Shown: one piece after another, positions 40,901 to 52,428 of the stretch
Layout: each line of letters begins with the position of its first letter
Position numbering within the stretch: the first letter of the stretch is position 1
NCBI GenBank assembly: GCA_900240875.1
Contig: OESE01000170.1
Coordinates: 7,501-71,500 of the forward strand
DNA from: Crithidia expoeki
Taxonomy: Eukaryota; Euglenozoa; Kinetoplastea; Trypanosomatida; Trypanosomatidae
DNA length: 64,000 nt
Direction of reading: 5' to 3'
The notes under the pieces: model-generated
The model's database searches: none
Told to the model about the DNA's origin: nothing
The model's input: only the letters and a program-made list of their open reading frames with translations
Position numbers and translations under genes: made by a program

Positions 40901-43669
40901 TGCAGCCGCACCGGGTGGGATGGGGGCTTTCTGCGGCCTTGCCTTCACCCTGCCCTAATCGCCGTCTGTAACAAAAGGTCCCCGTGTTTTCTTCTGCGCG
41001 AGACAAGCCGCGTTTGTGTCGACGGACGCCGAAAGCCACGAAGCTGTAGCGAACATTAATGTTTCTTTTAAATTGTTTTCTTTTCCTCTCTTGCTGTTAC
41101 CACGGTAATACACGTATACGATTTGCCGACCACACACCCGTTGGCACGCGCACACACCTCTTATTCTATTATTCTATATATATTTTCCGCCTCAGTCACC
41201 TATATATACATATATGTATATATATATATGCTTGTTCTCCGCTCACCGTATAACATCTCGCCTCCCCCTCCTCCTTAGTATTGCGTTCCTCTTCTTGTAG
41301 CGATGCCTGCGACGTCAGCCGCTGCGCACCCTGCGCCGATGTCTGCTATGTGCGTACACGTGCGGCGCGTGGTGGTGCTGGTGGTTGCATGTGTGCTTCT
41401 GTCGGGCAGGGCTCGCACGAGCGGCCCTCACTGGTGTGTGAGTGGCCTGTCGCCGATGCTGTACGTCCCTCCCGCTGCTGACCCGTGAAGACGCACGTGC
41501 AGGACGTGGACTCCACCGCTGGCGCTGCGGTGCTGCTGCAAAACGATGTACCCAAAAACATTGTTTCTCTGAAATGCAAAAGCACGCCTTGAGAGTTCGT
41601 TTAATGCTGCTGTTATGTGCCTTCGCTCTGGTTTCATATTCGTTTTTGTTCGTGCCCCTTTTATTTGCTTTGTAAGACAATTGTTTGTGTGTGTGCGCGC
41701 TGCTGGTAGCGTGTGTTTGCGCACGGCAGCAATGCTTCCGTCCTGTAATCCGTGGGGTTGCTGTCGTGCGCAGCTACGCGACGGAAGTGTGGTTCGCGCG
41801 AGGATGTGCACCGCACTTGAGGCCTTTCTTGTTGAAGCTGCCGTCCCGCTTCTTCAAAAAGTGACTTGCTCTTTTGCTGTAATTGTTTTTGTCACCTTTC
41901 TCTCCAAACAGTTGCCCTGCTCCATTTGAAAGCAGACCTGTTTAACATTGTTTGATTCACCACCCTGGGCTCTGTGTGTGAAAGCGGCGTGCGGTGTAAG
42001 TACCTCCTTTTGCCCAGGGAGGTTTTCCACATTGGAACTTCTTTTTTTTTCCTTCGGGTTTTCCACGTCTCAACCTCGTACTCTCCAGTTTGTGTGGTGC
42101 CTGCGCCTCTTCTACCATACAACAGAGTGCAGGCTCCACCAACGGAGGGGAAAGCAACGTGGACCTGTGCGTTTGTGTGCGTGCTCGGCGGTTATGCGGA
42201 TTGCTCTTTGCACTTGATGCTAGGCAAAGCCGACTCGCATGTCGCAATTCCCTTTTCTATTCTGGTCAAATGTTTCTTTGCCTTGTTGCTATTTTCCAGC
42301 GTTATACACGACTTCGGCATTTACTTGCCCTCTTTTTCTTGTATGTTCCTTCAGCTGTCTTTCCCTGCGCGGCCACATCACATGGCGCGCGTGTTCGTGT
42401 ACGCCGCTGCCTTTCATTCTTATCTTTTCTGTCGAGCCTCTCGCAGCGAGGGAAAGACACTTTTTTTTACCCAAAGGTCCATGTGCGCGGGCTCGGTGGC
42501 GGTGGAGGCCGAGCCTCGGAAGAGGACGGGCATGAACGCTTTTCTTTTGATTTGCGCTTTTCCCCTGTGATTCATTATTTCTGTGTTCCAGGTTTGCGGA
42601 GGCGGCTTGCCACGCGGAGGTGCGGTCTCTTCCCTCTATATATACATTTGCGTGGTGGGCGCGGGAGTCGTGCACTTGTGGCTCTACTGTCGTGGCTCCT
42701 CACGCGTGTCCCCGAGGCGCGCACCGTGGCGCCCGCCGTGCCCTTTGTTGCGTCGGCACGTGGAACTCTCGAGGCACGGTCTTTGTTCCCGCTTGTGCAT
42801 CCTGCCGCGTGCCCAGGACTGGGGCGGAGGGCGCGCGGCTGGCGCGTTGCCGCTCGGGACCCCGCAGACCATGTGTTTTTTTCCTACAGTTCCCAGAAGA
42901 CACCCCGCACCGCCCGTGCACATACACGCGCACGGGACTGCGTGCGGTTGTAGGGTGTGTACTCGCGTATGTGTGTAACTATGTGTGCTCCGTCACACGC
43001 ACGCCCTAGGGTGCGTTCTCGCCCCGTTTTATTGCCGCAACTGTTGGATTAAACACAATAACCAAAATGTGTAGACATCAGTGAAACAAGGACTGGCTCG
43101 AAGCAGGTGTGCGGTGAAGCCCGTCTGGTGCAATGTGGAAGCTGCGCGGTGCACTACCGCGGCCGCGTTTCACCTGAGCTGTGCAGATGCATTGGCTTTG
43201 TTGCCCTTTGCACTGCGAGCAATTGAACTGTGCGTGTGCATTTGTAGTGTTTTGCTGCGCAGTGCGAGGCTTCCTCGCGTGCGTGCGCACGCTGAGACGC
43301 GACCCCGTGTGACCCTGCTGACCGGACTGCCCTCTCCCATTCTGCTCTTCACTCTCGCACTTCCTTTCTTCCCCCCTACCTCCTGCCTGTCTCTGCCCTC
43401 TCTGGGGACTCACCGATGCGGTGTGCTGCCTCTGCTGCGGTGTTGCCTTTGCTCGCAACGCGCCACTGCTCGACCGCCTTCACAACGCCAACGCACACGT
43501 GCGCGGATGCACCCACCACTGCACGCAAGACAGGTTGTGCAACACACGCACATTAGCGCCTTTGCACTTGAGCACCGCTTCCTCTTTTCTTCTCTGGTTA
43601 CTTCGTTGCGAGTGCACCGGCTCTCCGTGTGGCCGCCCCACAACCCGCGGGCACCGCCTCTTCGCGGCC
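40901..43669. other. intra-unit spacer between transporter copies (unit 5)
   Basis: No gene; TA microsatellite at about 41199-41229. Compared with unit 2, the block 41831-42124 (294 bp versus 410 bp) and the block at about 42271-42350 are unrelated sequence, while the DNA on both sides is nearly identical. Confidence 0.6.
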
Positions 43670-45300
43670 ACGGGCGGCGAATCGTCGACCAGCGATGCCC
43701 CGCCGGGAGGCAAGCAGCTGGATGGTGGCGAGCCGTCCTATTGCGGGTACAGTCGGTGTGCTGGCCCTGCACGGACGTGCTGAGTGACCGCGCGGATGCC
43801 GCTGAGGACGCTGGCGAGCGGGCAAGGCTCTTCTGCCGGCAGAGCTTCCTCGCTGCGAACCCCAACGTGCTGATCCCGTTGGTGTGCGGGTGCAACGTCG
43901 GCCTCGTCGGCCCCTACGTGACCCTGTGCTCGCACGCGCCGAGCTGCCACCCGTGCGCCGCGCACGACATGCTTCTTGAAGTACAGCAACGAGGCGGGCT
44001 GCAGCGCGGACAGCGACTGCCTGTGGAGCTACTCCGCGGGGACGTGCGCGAACAAGGTCGGGTACACGTCGATCCAGAGCGGCCTGTTCGCGGGCTCCAT
44101 GATTATCGGTGCCACCATTGGATCGCTGATGGGCGGCTACCTGACGAAGTGGCTGGACTACCGCAAGAGCTTCCTTCTGATTGGTATTATCAGCCTGATC
44201 GGCGCTGTCCTGACGCACGTTGCGACGGGCATCTTCCAGTACTGGCTGCTGTTTGTTGCGCGCATCATCGTAGGCCTTGCGATGGGGTGGCAGGCGGTTG
44301 CCACACCGCACTACACGAATAGGTTTTTCCCACCCACGCGGCGGAAAACAGCGGGTGCTCTTGTCCAAGCCCTTGGTGCATTTGGCGGCTTCGCTGCTGT
44401 CGTTTTGGGCATCTGCCGGGGCAACACGATCGCGTTCAATGCCGACCGCAGCGATAGCCTGATGGGCCGCGTGCAGGGCTTTGCTTCTGTCACGACTGTG
44501 CGGTGGATTTCGGTGCTGCTGCTGCCATTTGTGCCGAAGGATGGATACTCGAAGGTCCCCGGTGTCAGCTACGCCGACACTGCTGGCGGTGGTGCACCCG
44601 AGCTGCGGTCGCAGACCACGAGGTACTCGTTCTCGAGCATGATCGAGCTCGTGCTTGCCGGCATCACGATGGGGTGCACGCTGTAGCGGACGGGCATCAA
44701 CGCGACATGAGCTTTGCGCCGACGATCACGGCAGCCCCTGGCGCGGGCGGACTTGTGGGCAACGTCATCCTAATGGCGTGGAACGCGGTCACCGCGTTTG
44801 GGTTGATCCCGCTGTCGAAGAAGCTCTCGGTGCGGACGCTGTTTCTGACCTGCACGCTTGCTGGCTCGCTGTGCTGCCTGCTTCTCGGCGGCATCCCGGT
44901 GTACCCCGGCGTGACGGAGGTGGGGCGTGCGAGGGACGTGATTGCGGTCATCGGGATTGCGGTTTTGGCTGCGGCCTCTGAATGCGGCATCGGCCCGTGC
45001 TTCCTCGTGCTTGCCACGGACGTGTTGCCGGAGTGGTACCGCCCGATCGGCTCGTTGACCACGACCGGCGTGACGTTTGCGCTGACGGTTGTGGCCAGCA
45101 TCTGCGACCCGATCGCGACGGTGGGTATCCCCGGCGGCCCGTCCGGGAACCGGGACAGGGGCCAGGCGGTGGCGCTGATTCTCTTCGGGTGCACCGGTAC
45201 GATCTCGGTTGTGATCGAGTGCTTCCTCCTGCACCCGTGGGGGGACAGGCCCGATGGCATTCCCGAGCAGGCGTGTGATGCACCCGCGGCGATGAAGTGA
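43670..45300 (+). pseudogene. hexose transporter copy 8 (degenerate second-position copy, type B body)
   Basis: Same structure as copies 2 and 4: divergent N-terminal remnants in other frames (43670-43954), conserved body from 43955, shared TAG at 44684-44686, 1-nt frameshift, and an open C-terminal half from ATG 44707 to 45300. The first 356 bp of the body are apparently identical to 39545-39900 in copy 7, the probable recombination substrate. Confidence 0.87.
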
Positions 45301-47909
45301 CGGGACCCGAGGTGCTTGTGATACGCCATTCTCTTTTCTACTTGTCCAGGCTTCTTTTTTCTTTTCGCTTCCGGTTGATGTCGTTGTGACACGCATCGTG
45401 CTGTGCTTCTCGCGTCTCGTGCTGACTGCTTCTCTGCATGTGGCTGATGGGCAGCAAAGCAAAGCACCATTCGCGGAGGCGACGCTGTTGCACAACAGCG
45501 CCGGGTGCGGTGTACAAGGCAGCGAGTGTCTTGGCCCCCCATTTCCTTGCTAAACGGGAGGAATGCGGGCGCTGGGGCTCTGCCCACGAAAGGGTGTGAT
45601 CTGCTCTTTCTCACGAAACGAGTCCCTTTTTGGTTCCTTACTGCATGTGGCTTCTCTCATTGTTTGCTTGCTGGCCGACTGTCAGGCAAGCGCTTTAACT
45701 CCCTTCCTGTTGCCCGAGCGAGTACACGTGCTGGCGTGTGCAGTGTGCCATGAGCGACTTTCGAACGAGCCTCAACGAGGCTTTTTTGTTCCGCTCCTTC
45801 CTTTTCCTCGTTTGTAAAGAACGACGACGACACGTGCTGCTACTTCCTTCTTCTTCCGAGGGCCGTCACCACTTCAAGCGTGCGGCGCACTGCGCTGCCG
45901 CCTGGCGCTGGGGGGAAACTGCCACGCGGGGAGTTTTTTTTTCCGTTCTGGTCTATGAAGAAGGTACTTCGGCTTGATGTGCCGGTGCCCACCCGCCTCC
46001 TTTTGAGAAGCGCAGGTGCAACAACAGCCCCAACGTGGGTGGCACCACCGGGAGGCGCGTAGGGGACTGGGTAACAAGCGCAAGAGTGGTGTGCTTTCCC
46101 CGATGCGTGCGACTGTGAACTTGCGACCGTGCTGTGCTCTCGGCGCTTCACCCCCTGCCTCCGATTAGCCGCTTCGGTGTGGATTCGCCTGGTAGGAATG
46201 ATCCCATGCTGCCCAAACTCCAGTTTCCCGATCCTCCCTCTTCTCCAGCAACTACACTGACTCCCTCTCCCTCGTTTTTCTTCTCTCTGCCGCTGTGCTT
46301 TGTACATTCGTGTGACAGCGCAAACGACGTGGGCTTGCGTGCCTGCGTGCCTGCGTGGGGGGCGATTGAGCGTGCGGGTGCCTTTGTGTGTGTGTGTGTG
46401 CGTGTGCGTGTGGGCGCGGTGATGACCGAAACCGTTAGTTGTTTGCACATTTCCTGAGGGGACTCCCCCGGTGAACGACCTGACGACCATCTAAGAACAC
46501 CAGCTGAGATGCGTGCCGCGTGGTGCTGTGCGTGCCGGGGGAACTACATGATTACGCTGCGTCTTCCACCTAACGACACTTGATGATTATATGTGATGCA
46601 ATCAATACTATACTACACCGAATTTGTCGGATGATGTTCCGCACGTGCTGCTGCTCTTGCTGCCTGCCTGCGACGTCGCGCGCCTGCGTGACGGTGCGTG
46701 CCTGTGCTTGTGTTTGTGTGCTGCACCTTCCGGGCAGGATGACGCCGTAGCTGCGGTGGTGCTGTGTCCAATCGGTGGTGCGAGATTGCTTTGCGTGTGT
46801 GCTGTGCTGTGTGTGGTGCGCGGTGAGGGTTTTGTGCACAGGTGATGATGTACAGAGTCTGCGAAAGACGCAGGTCGCGGAGCTTCGGCTGTGCGCGCTC
46901 ATTCAACTACTGTATTTACTGGGTGAACAATCTCTGATGTGCGTGGTGCGTGGCGGCTGGCTGTCGGCGGGTGTTGGCTGGCGCTTGGTGGTTGGCGTGT
47001 GGCGGACAATGATGCAGGCAAATCAATACTCACTCTGATGCGGAGCTGCACTGCGCTGCGGCCCGCTGTGCGGAAGCGAAGATAACATGCACTACCAGCT
47101 GATGTTTGGGCTGCACGCTGCGTTTGGTGCGCTTCTTAATGTGGCGCGTGAAGGAATGCGTGTGCGTGCTGTGTGATGTGGTGGCGGCTCCCGCGTGCTT
47201 GCGCTCGCAGAGTGGTGCGTGCTGCTTGCGCGAGTGTGTGTGCTGGTGTGCCGTGCGCAAGAGCGTGGCGCAGTGCTTACTTGTGGTGGAGGATCTGCAC
47301 GTGCGTGGCCATGCAAGTGCTGCTGAGCTGATGGCGTTGGTGCTGGTGACGCTGCTTCCCAGTGACGGAAGTGCGGGGCCAGCAAATATTTGTCGCTGTC
47401 GCGCTTGCCGGCTGCGGTGTACCGAGTGGCTGCGAAAAAGAAAAGAAAACGGAAACAAAGCAAACGAATCAAAGCAATAACTACGCGTGTTGTTTCTGTG
47501 CTGCGCTAAACACCGGCGCGGTTGCGTGCTGTGAGGAGCGCTGTTGCGCTGCGGCCGGTCTCCGTTGGTGCCGTGGTGTTGACGTTGCAGACAACGAAGC
47601 ATCTGCGACTGCGTGCCGTGGTTTCTCGTCGTGCCAGCGGGTAGATTTCCCTGTTCACCGCCCCTGACTCTTGCTGCGCACTCTTCCTCTCTTCTGTCTC
47701 CTCCCTGCCTTTGCACGTCTGCTTTGTTTTTATTGCAACGCCCCTCTCCGGTTGTACGACGGTTGCACTGCTCCTAAAGCTAAAGCGGCACTCCAGTGTC
47801 AACTAAACACACAAGCGATAAGCTAGACAATCATACACTGTCTTCACCGGAAATAAAGCCCGTTTTTCCCCGGACATACGCAACTAACTCGTGTCTCAAG
47901 GCCTCCAAG
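45301..47909. other. spacer from copy 8 to copy 9
   Basis: No gene; 3' flank of type B plus common leader, as in the other inter-unit spacers. Confidence 0.6.
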
Positions 47910-50900
47910 ATGAGCAACCACACCACCGCTGAGTCGACGACAACCTCGCCGAGCTTGGAGCCTGGAAAGCACGCAAATCTTGCAGATACATCGATGCAAC
48001 TCGCGCCGCCGGCTTCCTCTCCCGTGACACCCGCCCTGACGGACAAGCGTGGTGCGGTCCTGCCGGAGATGTTCAGCATGGACGATGACGACCACGCGGA
48101 GCTGCCGCCGCACAAGGGGGTTGCGTTCTTCTCCGCTGCGGTGTGGAAGGCTGCCGTCCCGATCCTCATCACCCCTGGCCTGTACGGGTACAACGTCGGT
48201 CTTGTGGGCCCGTACTCGACGATCTACTCGTACGCGACGAACTGCCAGCTGTACGGCGCGCAGGCGTCGTGCGAGACGCTGTCGGGTGCGAAGTGCCAGT
48301 GGATGGAGGCGACGACTGTGAATGCGTCGTCGACGCTGGGACACGTGTGTGGGTGGCAGGCGCCGCGCACGACATGCTTCTTGAAGTACAGCAACGAGGC
48401 GGGCTGCAGCGCGGACAGCGACTGCCTGTGGAGCTACTCCGCGGGGACGTGCGCGAACAAGGTCGGGTACACGTCGATCCAGAGCGGCCTGTTCGCGGGC
48501 TCCATGATTATCGGTGCCACCATTGGATCGCTGATGGGCGGCTACCTGACGAAGTGGCTGGACTACCGCAAGAGCTTCCTTCTGATTGGTATTATCAGCC
48601 TGATCGGCGCTGTCCTGACGCACGTTGCGACGGGCATCTTCCAGTACTGGCTGCTGTTTGTTGCGCGCATCATCGTAGGCCTTGCGATGGGGTGGCAGGC
48701 GGTTGCCACACCGCACTACACGAATAGGTTTTTCCCACCCACGCGGCGGAAAACAGCGGGTGCTCTTGTCCAAGCCCTTGGTGCATTTGGCGGCTTCGCT
48801 GCTGTCGTTTTGGGCATCTGCCGGGGCAACACGATCGCGTTCAATGCCGACCGCAGCGATAGCCTGATGGGCCGCGTGCAGGGCTTTGCTTCTGTCACGA
48901 CTGTGCGGTGGATTTCGGTGCTGCTGCTGCCATTTGTGCCGAAGGATGGATACTCGAAGGTCCCCGGTGTCAGCTACGCCGACACTGCTGGCGGTGGTGC
49001 ACCCGAGCTGCGGTCGCAGACCACGAGGTACTCGTTCTCGAGCATGATCGAGCTCGTGCTTGCCGGCATCACGATGGGGTGCACGCTGTAGCGGACGGGC
49101 ATCAACGCGACATGAGCTTTGCGCCGACGATCACGGCAGCCCCTGGCGCGGGCGGACTTGTGGGCAACGTCATCCTAATGGCGTGGAACGCGGTCACCGC
49201 GTTTGGGTTGATCCCGCTGTCGAAGAAGCTCTCGGTGCGGACGCTGCTTCTGACCTGCACGCTTGCTGGCTCGCTGTGCTGCCTGCTTCTCGGCGGCATC
49301 CCGGTGTACCCCGGCGTGACGGAGGTGGGGCGTGCGAGGGACGTGATTGCGGTCATCGGGATTGCGGTTTTGGCTGCGGCCTCTGAATGCGGCATCGGCC
49401 CGTGCTTCCTCGTGCTTGCCACGGACGTGTTGCCGGAGTGGTACCGCCCGATCGGCTCGTTGACCACGACCGGCGTGACGTTTGCGCTGACGGTTGTGGC
49501 CAGCATCTGCGACCCGATCGCGACGGTGGGTATCCCCGGCGGCCCGTCCGGGAACCGGGACAGGGGCCAGGCGGTGGCGCTGATTCTCTTCGGGTGCACC
49601 GGTACGATCTCGGTTGTGATCGAGTGCTTCCTCCTGCACCCGTGGGGGGACAGGCCCGATGGCATTCCCGAGCAGGCGTGTGATGCACCCGCGGCGATGA
49701 AGTGACGGGACCCGAGGTGCTTGTGATACGCCATTCTCTTTTCTACTTGTCCAGGCTTCTTTTTTCTTTTCGCTTCCGGTTGATGTCGTTGTGACACGCA
49801 TCGTGCTGTGCTTCTCGCGTCTCGTGCTGACTGCTTCTCTGCATGTGGCTGATGGGCAGCAAAGCAAAGCACCATTCGCGGAGGCGACGCTGTTGCACAA
49901 CAGCGCCGGGTGCGGTGTACAAGGCAGCGAGTGTCTTGGCCCCCCATTTCCTTGCTAAACGGGAGGAATGCGGGCGCTGGGGCTCTGCCCACGAAAGGGT
50001 GTGATCTGCTCTTTCTCACGAAACGAGTCCCTTTTTGGTTCCTTACTGCATGTGGCTTCTCTCATTGTTTGCTTGCTGGCCGACTGTCAGGCAAGCGCTT
50101 TAACTCCCTTCCTGTTGCCCGAGCGAGTACACGTGCTGGCGTGTGCAGTGTGCCATGAGCGACTTTCGAACGAGCCTCAACGAGGCTTTTTTGTTCCGCT
50201 CCTTCCTTTTCCTCGTTTGTAAAGAACGACGACGACACGTGCTGCTACTTCCTTCTTCTTCCGAGGGCCGTCACCACTTCAAGCGTGCGGCGCACTGCGC
50301 TGCCGCCTGGCGCTGGGGGGAAACTGCCACGCGGGGAGTTTTTTTTTCCGTTCTGGTCTATGAAGAAGGTACTTCGGCTTGATGTGCCGGTGCCCACCCG
50401 CCTCCTTTTGAGAAGCGCAGGTGCAACAACAGCCCCAACGTGGGTGGCACCACCGGGAGGCGCGTAGGGGACTGGGTAACAAGCGCAAGAGTGGTGTGCT
50501 TTCCCCGATGCGTGCGACTGTGAACTTGCGACCGTGCTGTGCTCTCGGCGCTTCACCCCCTGCCTCCGATTAGCCGCTTCGGTGTGGATTCGCCTGGTAG
50601 GAATGATCCCATGCTGCCCAAACTCCAGTTTCCCGATCCTCCCTCTTCTCCAGCAACTACACTGACTCCCTCTCCCTCGTTTTTCTTCTCTCTGCCGCTG
50701 TGCTTTGTACATTCGTGTGACAGCGCAAACGACGTGGGCTTGCGTGCCTGCGTGCCTGCGTGGGGGGCGATTGAGCGTGCGGGTGCCTTTGTGTGTGTGT
50801 GTGTGCGTGTGCGTGTGGGCGCGGTGATGACCGAAACCGTTAGTTGTTTGCACATTTCCTGAGGGGACTCCCCCGGTGAACGACCTGACGACCATCTAAG

Positions 50901-51126
50901 AACACCAGCTGAGATGCGTGCCGCGTGGTGCTGTGCGTGCCGGGGGAACTACATGATTACGCTGCGTCTTCCACCTAACGACACTTGATGATTATATGTG
51001 ATGCAATCAATACTATACTACACCGAATTTGTCGGATGATGTTCCGCACGTGCTGCTGCTCTTGCTGCCTGCCTGCGACGTCGCGCGCCTGCGTGACGGT
51101 GCGTGCCTGTGCTTGTGTTTGTGTGC
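46722..51126 (+). repeat. hexose-transporter tandem array, unit 6 (4405 bp, monomeric)
   Basis: Third monomeric unit, the same length as units 3 and 4, holding copy 9. Confidence 0.93.
47910..49705 (+). pseudogene. hexose transporter copy 9 (type B, full length, nonsense plus frameshift)
   Basis: Same organisation as copies 5 and 6, with the shared TAG at 49089-49091, the 1-nt frameshift, and a second open frame from ATG 49112 to 49705. It has a private Phe-to-Leu change in the TM9 region (RTLLLTC instead of RTLFLTC). Confidence 0.88.
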
Positions 51127-51491
51127 TGCACCTTCCGGGCAGGATGACGCCGTAGCTGCGGTGGTGCTGTGTCCAATCGGTGGTGCGAGATTGCTTTGCG
51201 TGTGTGCTGTGCTGTGTGTGGTGCGCGGTGAGGGTTTTGTGCACAGGTGATGATGTACAGAGTCTGCGAAAGACGCAGGTCGCGGAGCTTCGGCTGTGCG
51301 CGCTCATTCAACTACTGTATTTACTGGGTGAACAATCTCTGATGTGCGTGGTGCGTGGCGGCTGGCTGTCGGCGGGTGTTGGCTGGCGCTTGGTGGTTGG
51401 CGTGTGGCGGACAATGATGCAGGCAAATCAATACTCACTCTGATGCGGAGCTGCACTGCGCTGCGGCCCGCTGTGCGGGGGCGAAGATAAC
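49706..51491. other. right end of the transporter array, including partial unit 7
   Basis: No gene. This is the 3' flank of copy 9 up to the unit boundary, then a partial seventh unit (51127-51491, 365 bp) equal to the first 365 bp of unit 1 (11210-11574). Similarity stops after GCGAAGATAAC at 51491. Confidence 0.8.
51127..51491 (+). repeat. 365-bp terminal direct repeat of the array (partial unit 7)
   Basis: Matches 11210-11574 at the left edge, so the whole array is bounded by direct copies of the same leader segment. Sequences outside both edges are unrelated to each other. Confidence 0.88.
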
Positions 51492-52428
51492 GCGCACGAG
51501 TGGTTGTTGGTTCCACTGCTTGTTTTTTTGTTGTGGACCCTGCGACGCGTCTTGTTGTTTTGGCGGGTTGTGTTCTGCTGTGTCGTGTTTTTTTTTTGTT
51601 TTTGTCCGTTGCTGTTGCGTTGCCTTTTTGTTGTAGGGTGATGGTGCTTTTTGCGCGTTTTGTTGCTGCTGTAGTGAGTTGAGTACTCTTTGTGTTTAGT
51701 GTACGGTTTGTGACAGTCAAGCTGCTTGGTGTTTCTAAATCAGTTGTTTTTTTCTTCTCTTGGCCTGTTACTCCTGGTGTTGACATCATTGGGGGTCGCT
51801 TGTAGTGCGTATTGCCTTCTAGGATTTGCGTTATCCGAGTCGGTTGTGGTTCTTTGTTTTTGCGTTAATGCGTTGTTCTTTCTGTCGTCTGCGGGTGTGA
51901 ACACCTGATTTACTCTTCTCTCCTTCTGTCGTCTGCTTCTTGCTTTGCCGCTGTGTACTGCTGTTAAACGCACTCGTTTTCTTTGGTTTTAAACCGGACA
52001 ACACGTGTCTAACTTCGGTTTTAGTGTTTTTCGCGGGTACTTCTACCGTGCCATTGTCACAGTAAGAACTAAAACGTGGTTAATCGTGCGACTGTAGGTA
52101 GTGGCTTGTTTACAAAAGAAGGTCGTGAACAGTAAAAGGCGCGATTAACTCGTCCTGCTGACGTTGAGTGCCTTTGCAAGGCGGTGTCTTGCCAGCTTTA
52201 CTCGAGTTATCCTCTCAAGTTTTTTTTTTTTGATCGCTTCTTGATTTTTCTTTTTGTGGTGTTGTGCGCTGCCGCTGCTTCGTTGTCATGCGCTGCTTCA
52301 GGTGAAAATAGCAACAAGCTGACATTGAATAAATATCTACTGACGTGCCGCAAAGACGTAGTTAAAAAGGAAAAGCTGTATTTGACATCTATATTTCGGG
52401 TTTTAGCTGAGAAAATAGCTCACAGTGG
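51492..52428. promoter_or_regulatory. intergenic region right of the array; splice signals of the CstF-50 gene
   Basis: No gene is recognised. T/G-rich single-copy DNA with several T-runs. A long T tract at about 52219-52256 followed by an AG near 52302 is a plausible trans-splice acceptor, giving a 5' UTR of about 125 nt before the ATG at 52429. Confidence 0.5.

Larger units (their letters stand above)
37907..46721 (+). repeat. hexose-transporter tandem array, unit 5 (8815 bp, dimeric)
   Basis: Holds an intact hybrid transporter (39095-40900) and a degenerate second copy (43670-45300). It differs from units 1 and 2 in the first gene's N terminus, in parts of TM5-TM8 coding sequence, and in a replaced spacer block (41831-42124, and again about 42271-42350). 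Confidence 0.92.

Noticed and set aside
11210-51491. Mobile element or CRISPR explanation for the repeats
   Set aside because: The repeats are gene-sized tandem direct units carrying transporters; no transposase, reverse transcriptase, inverted terminal repeats or spacer/repeat pattern were seen.
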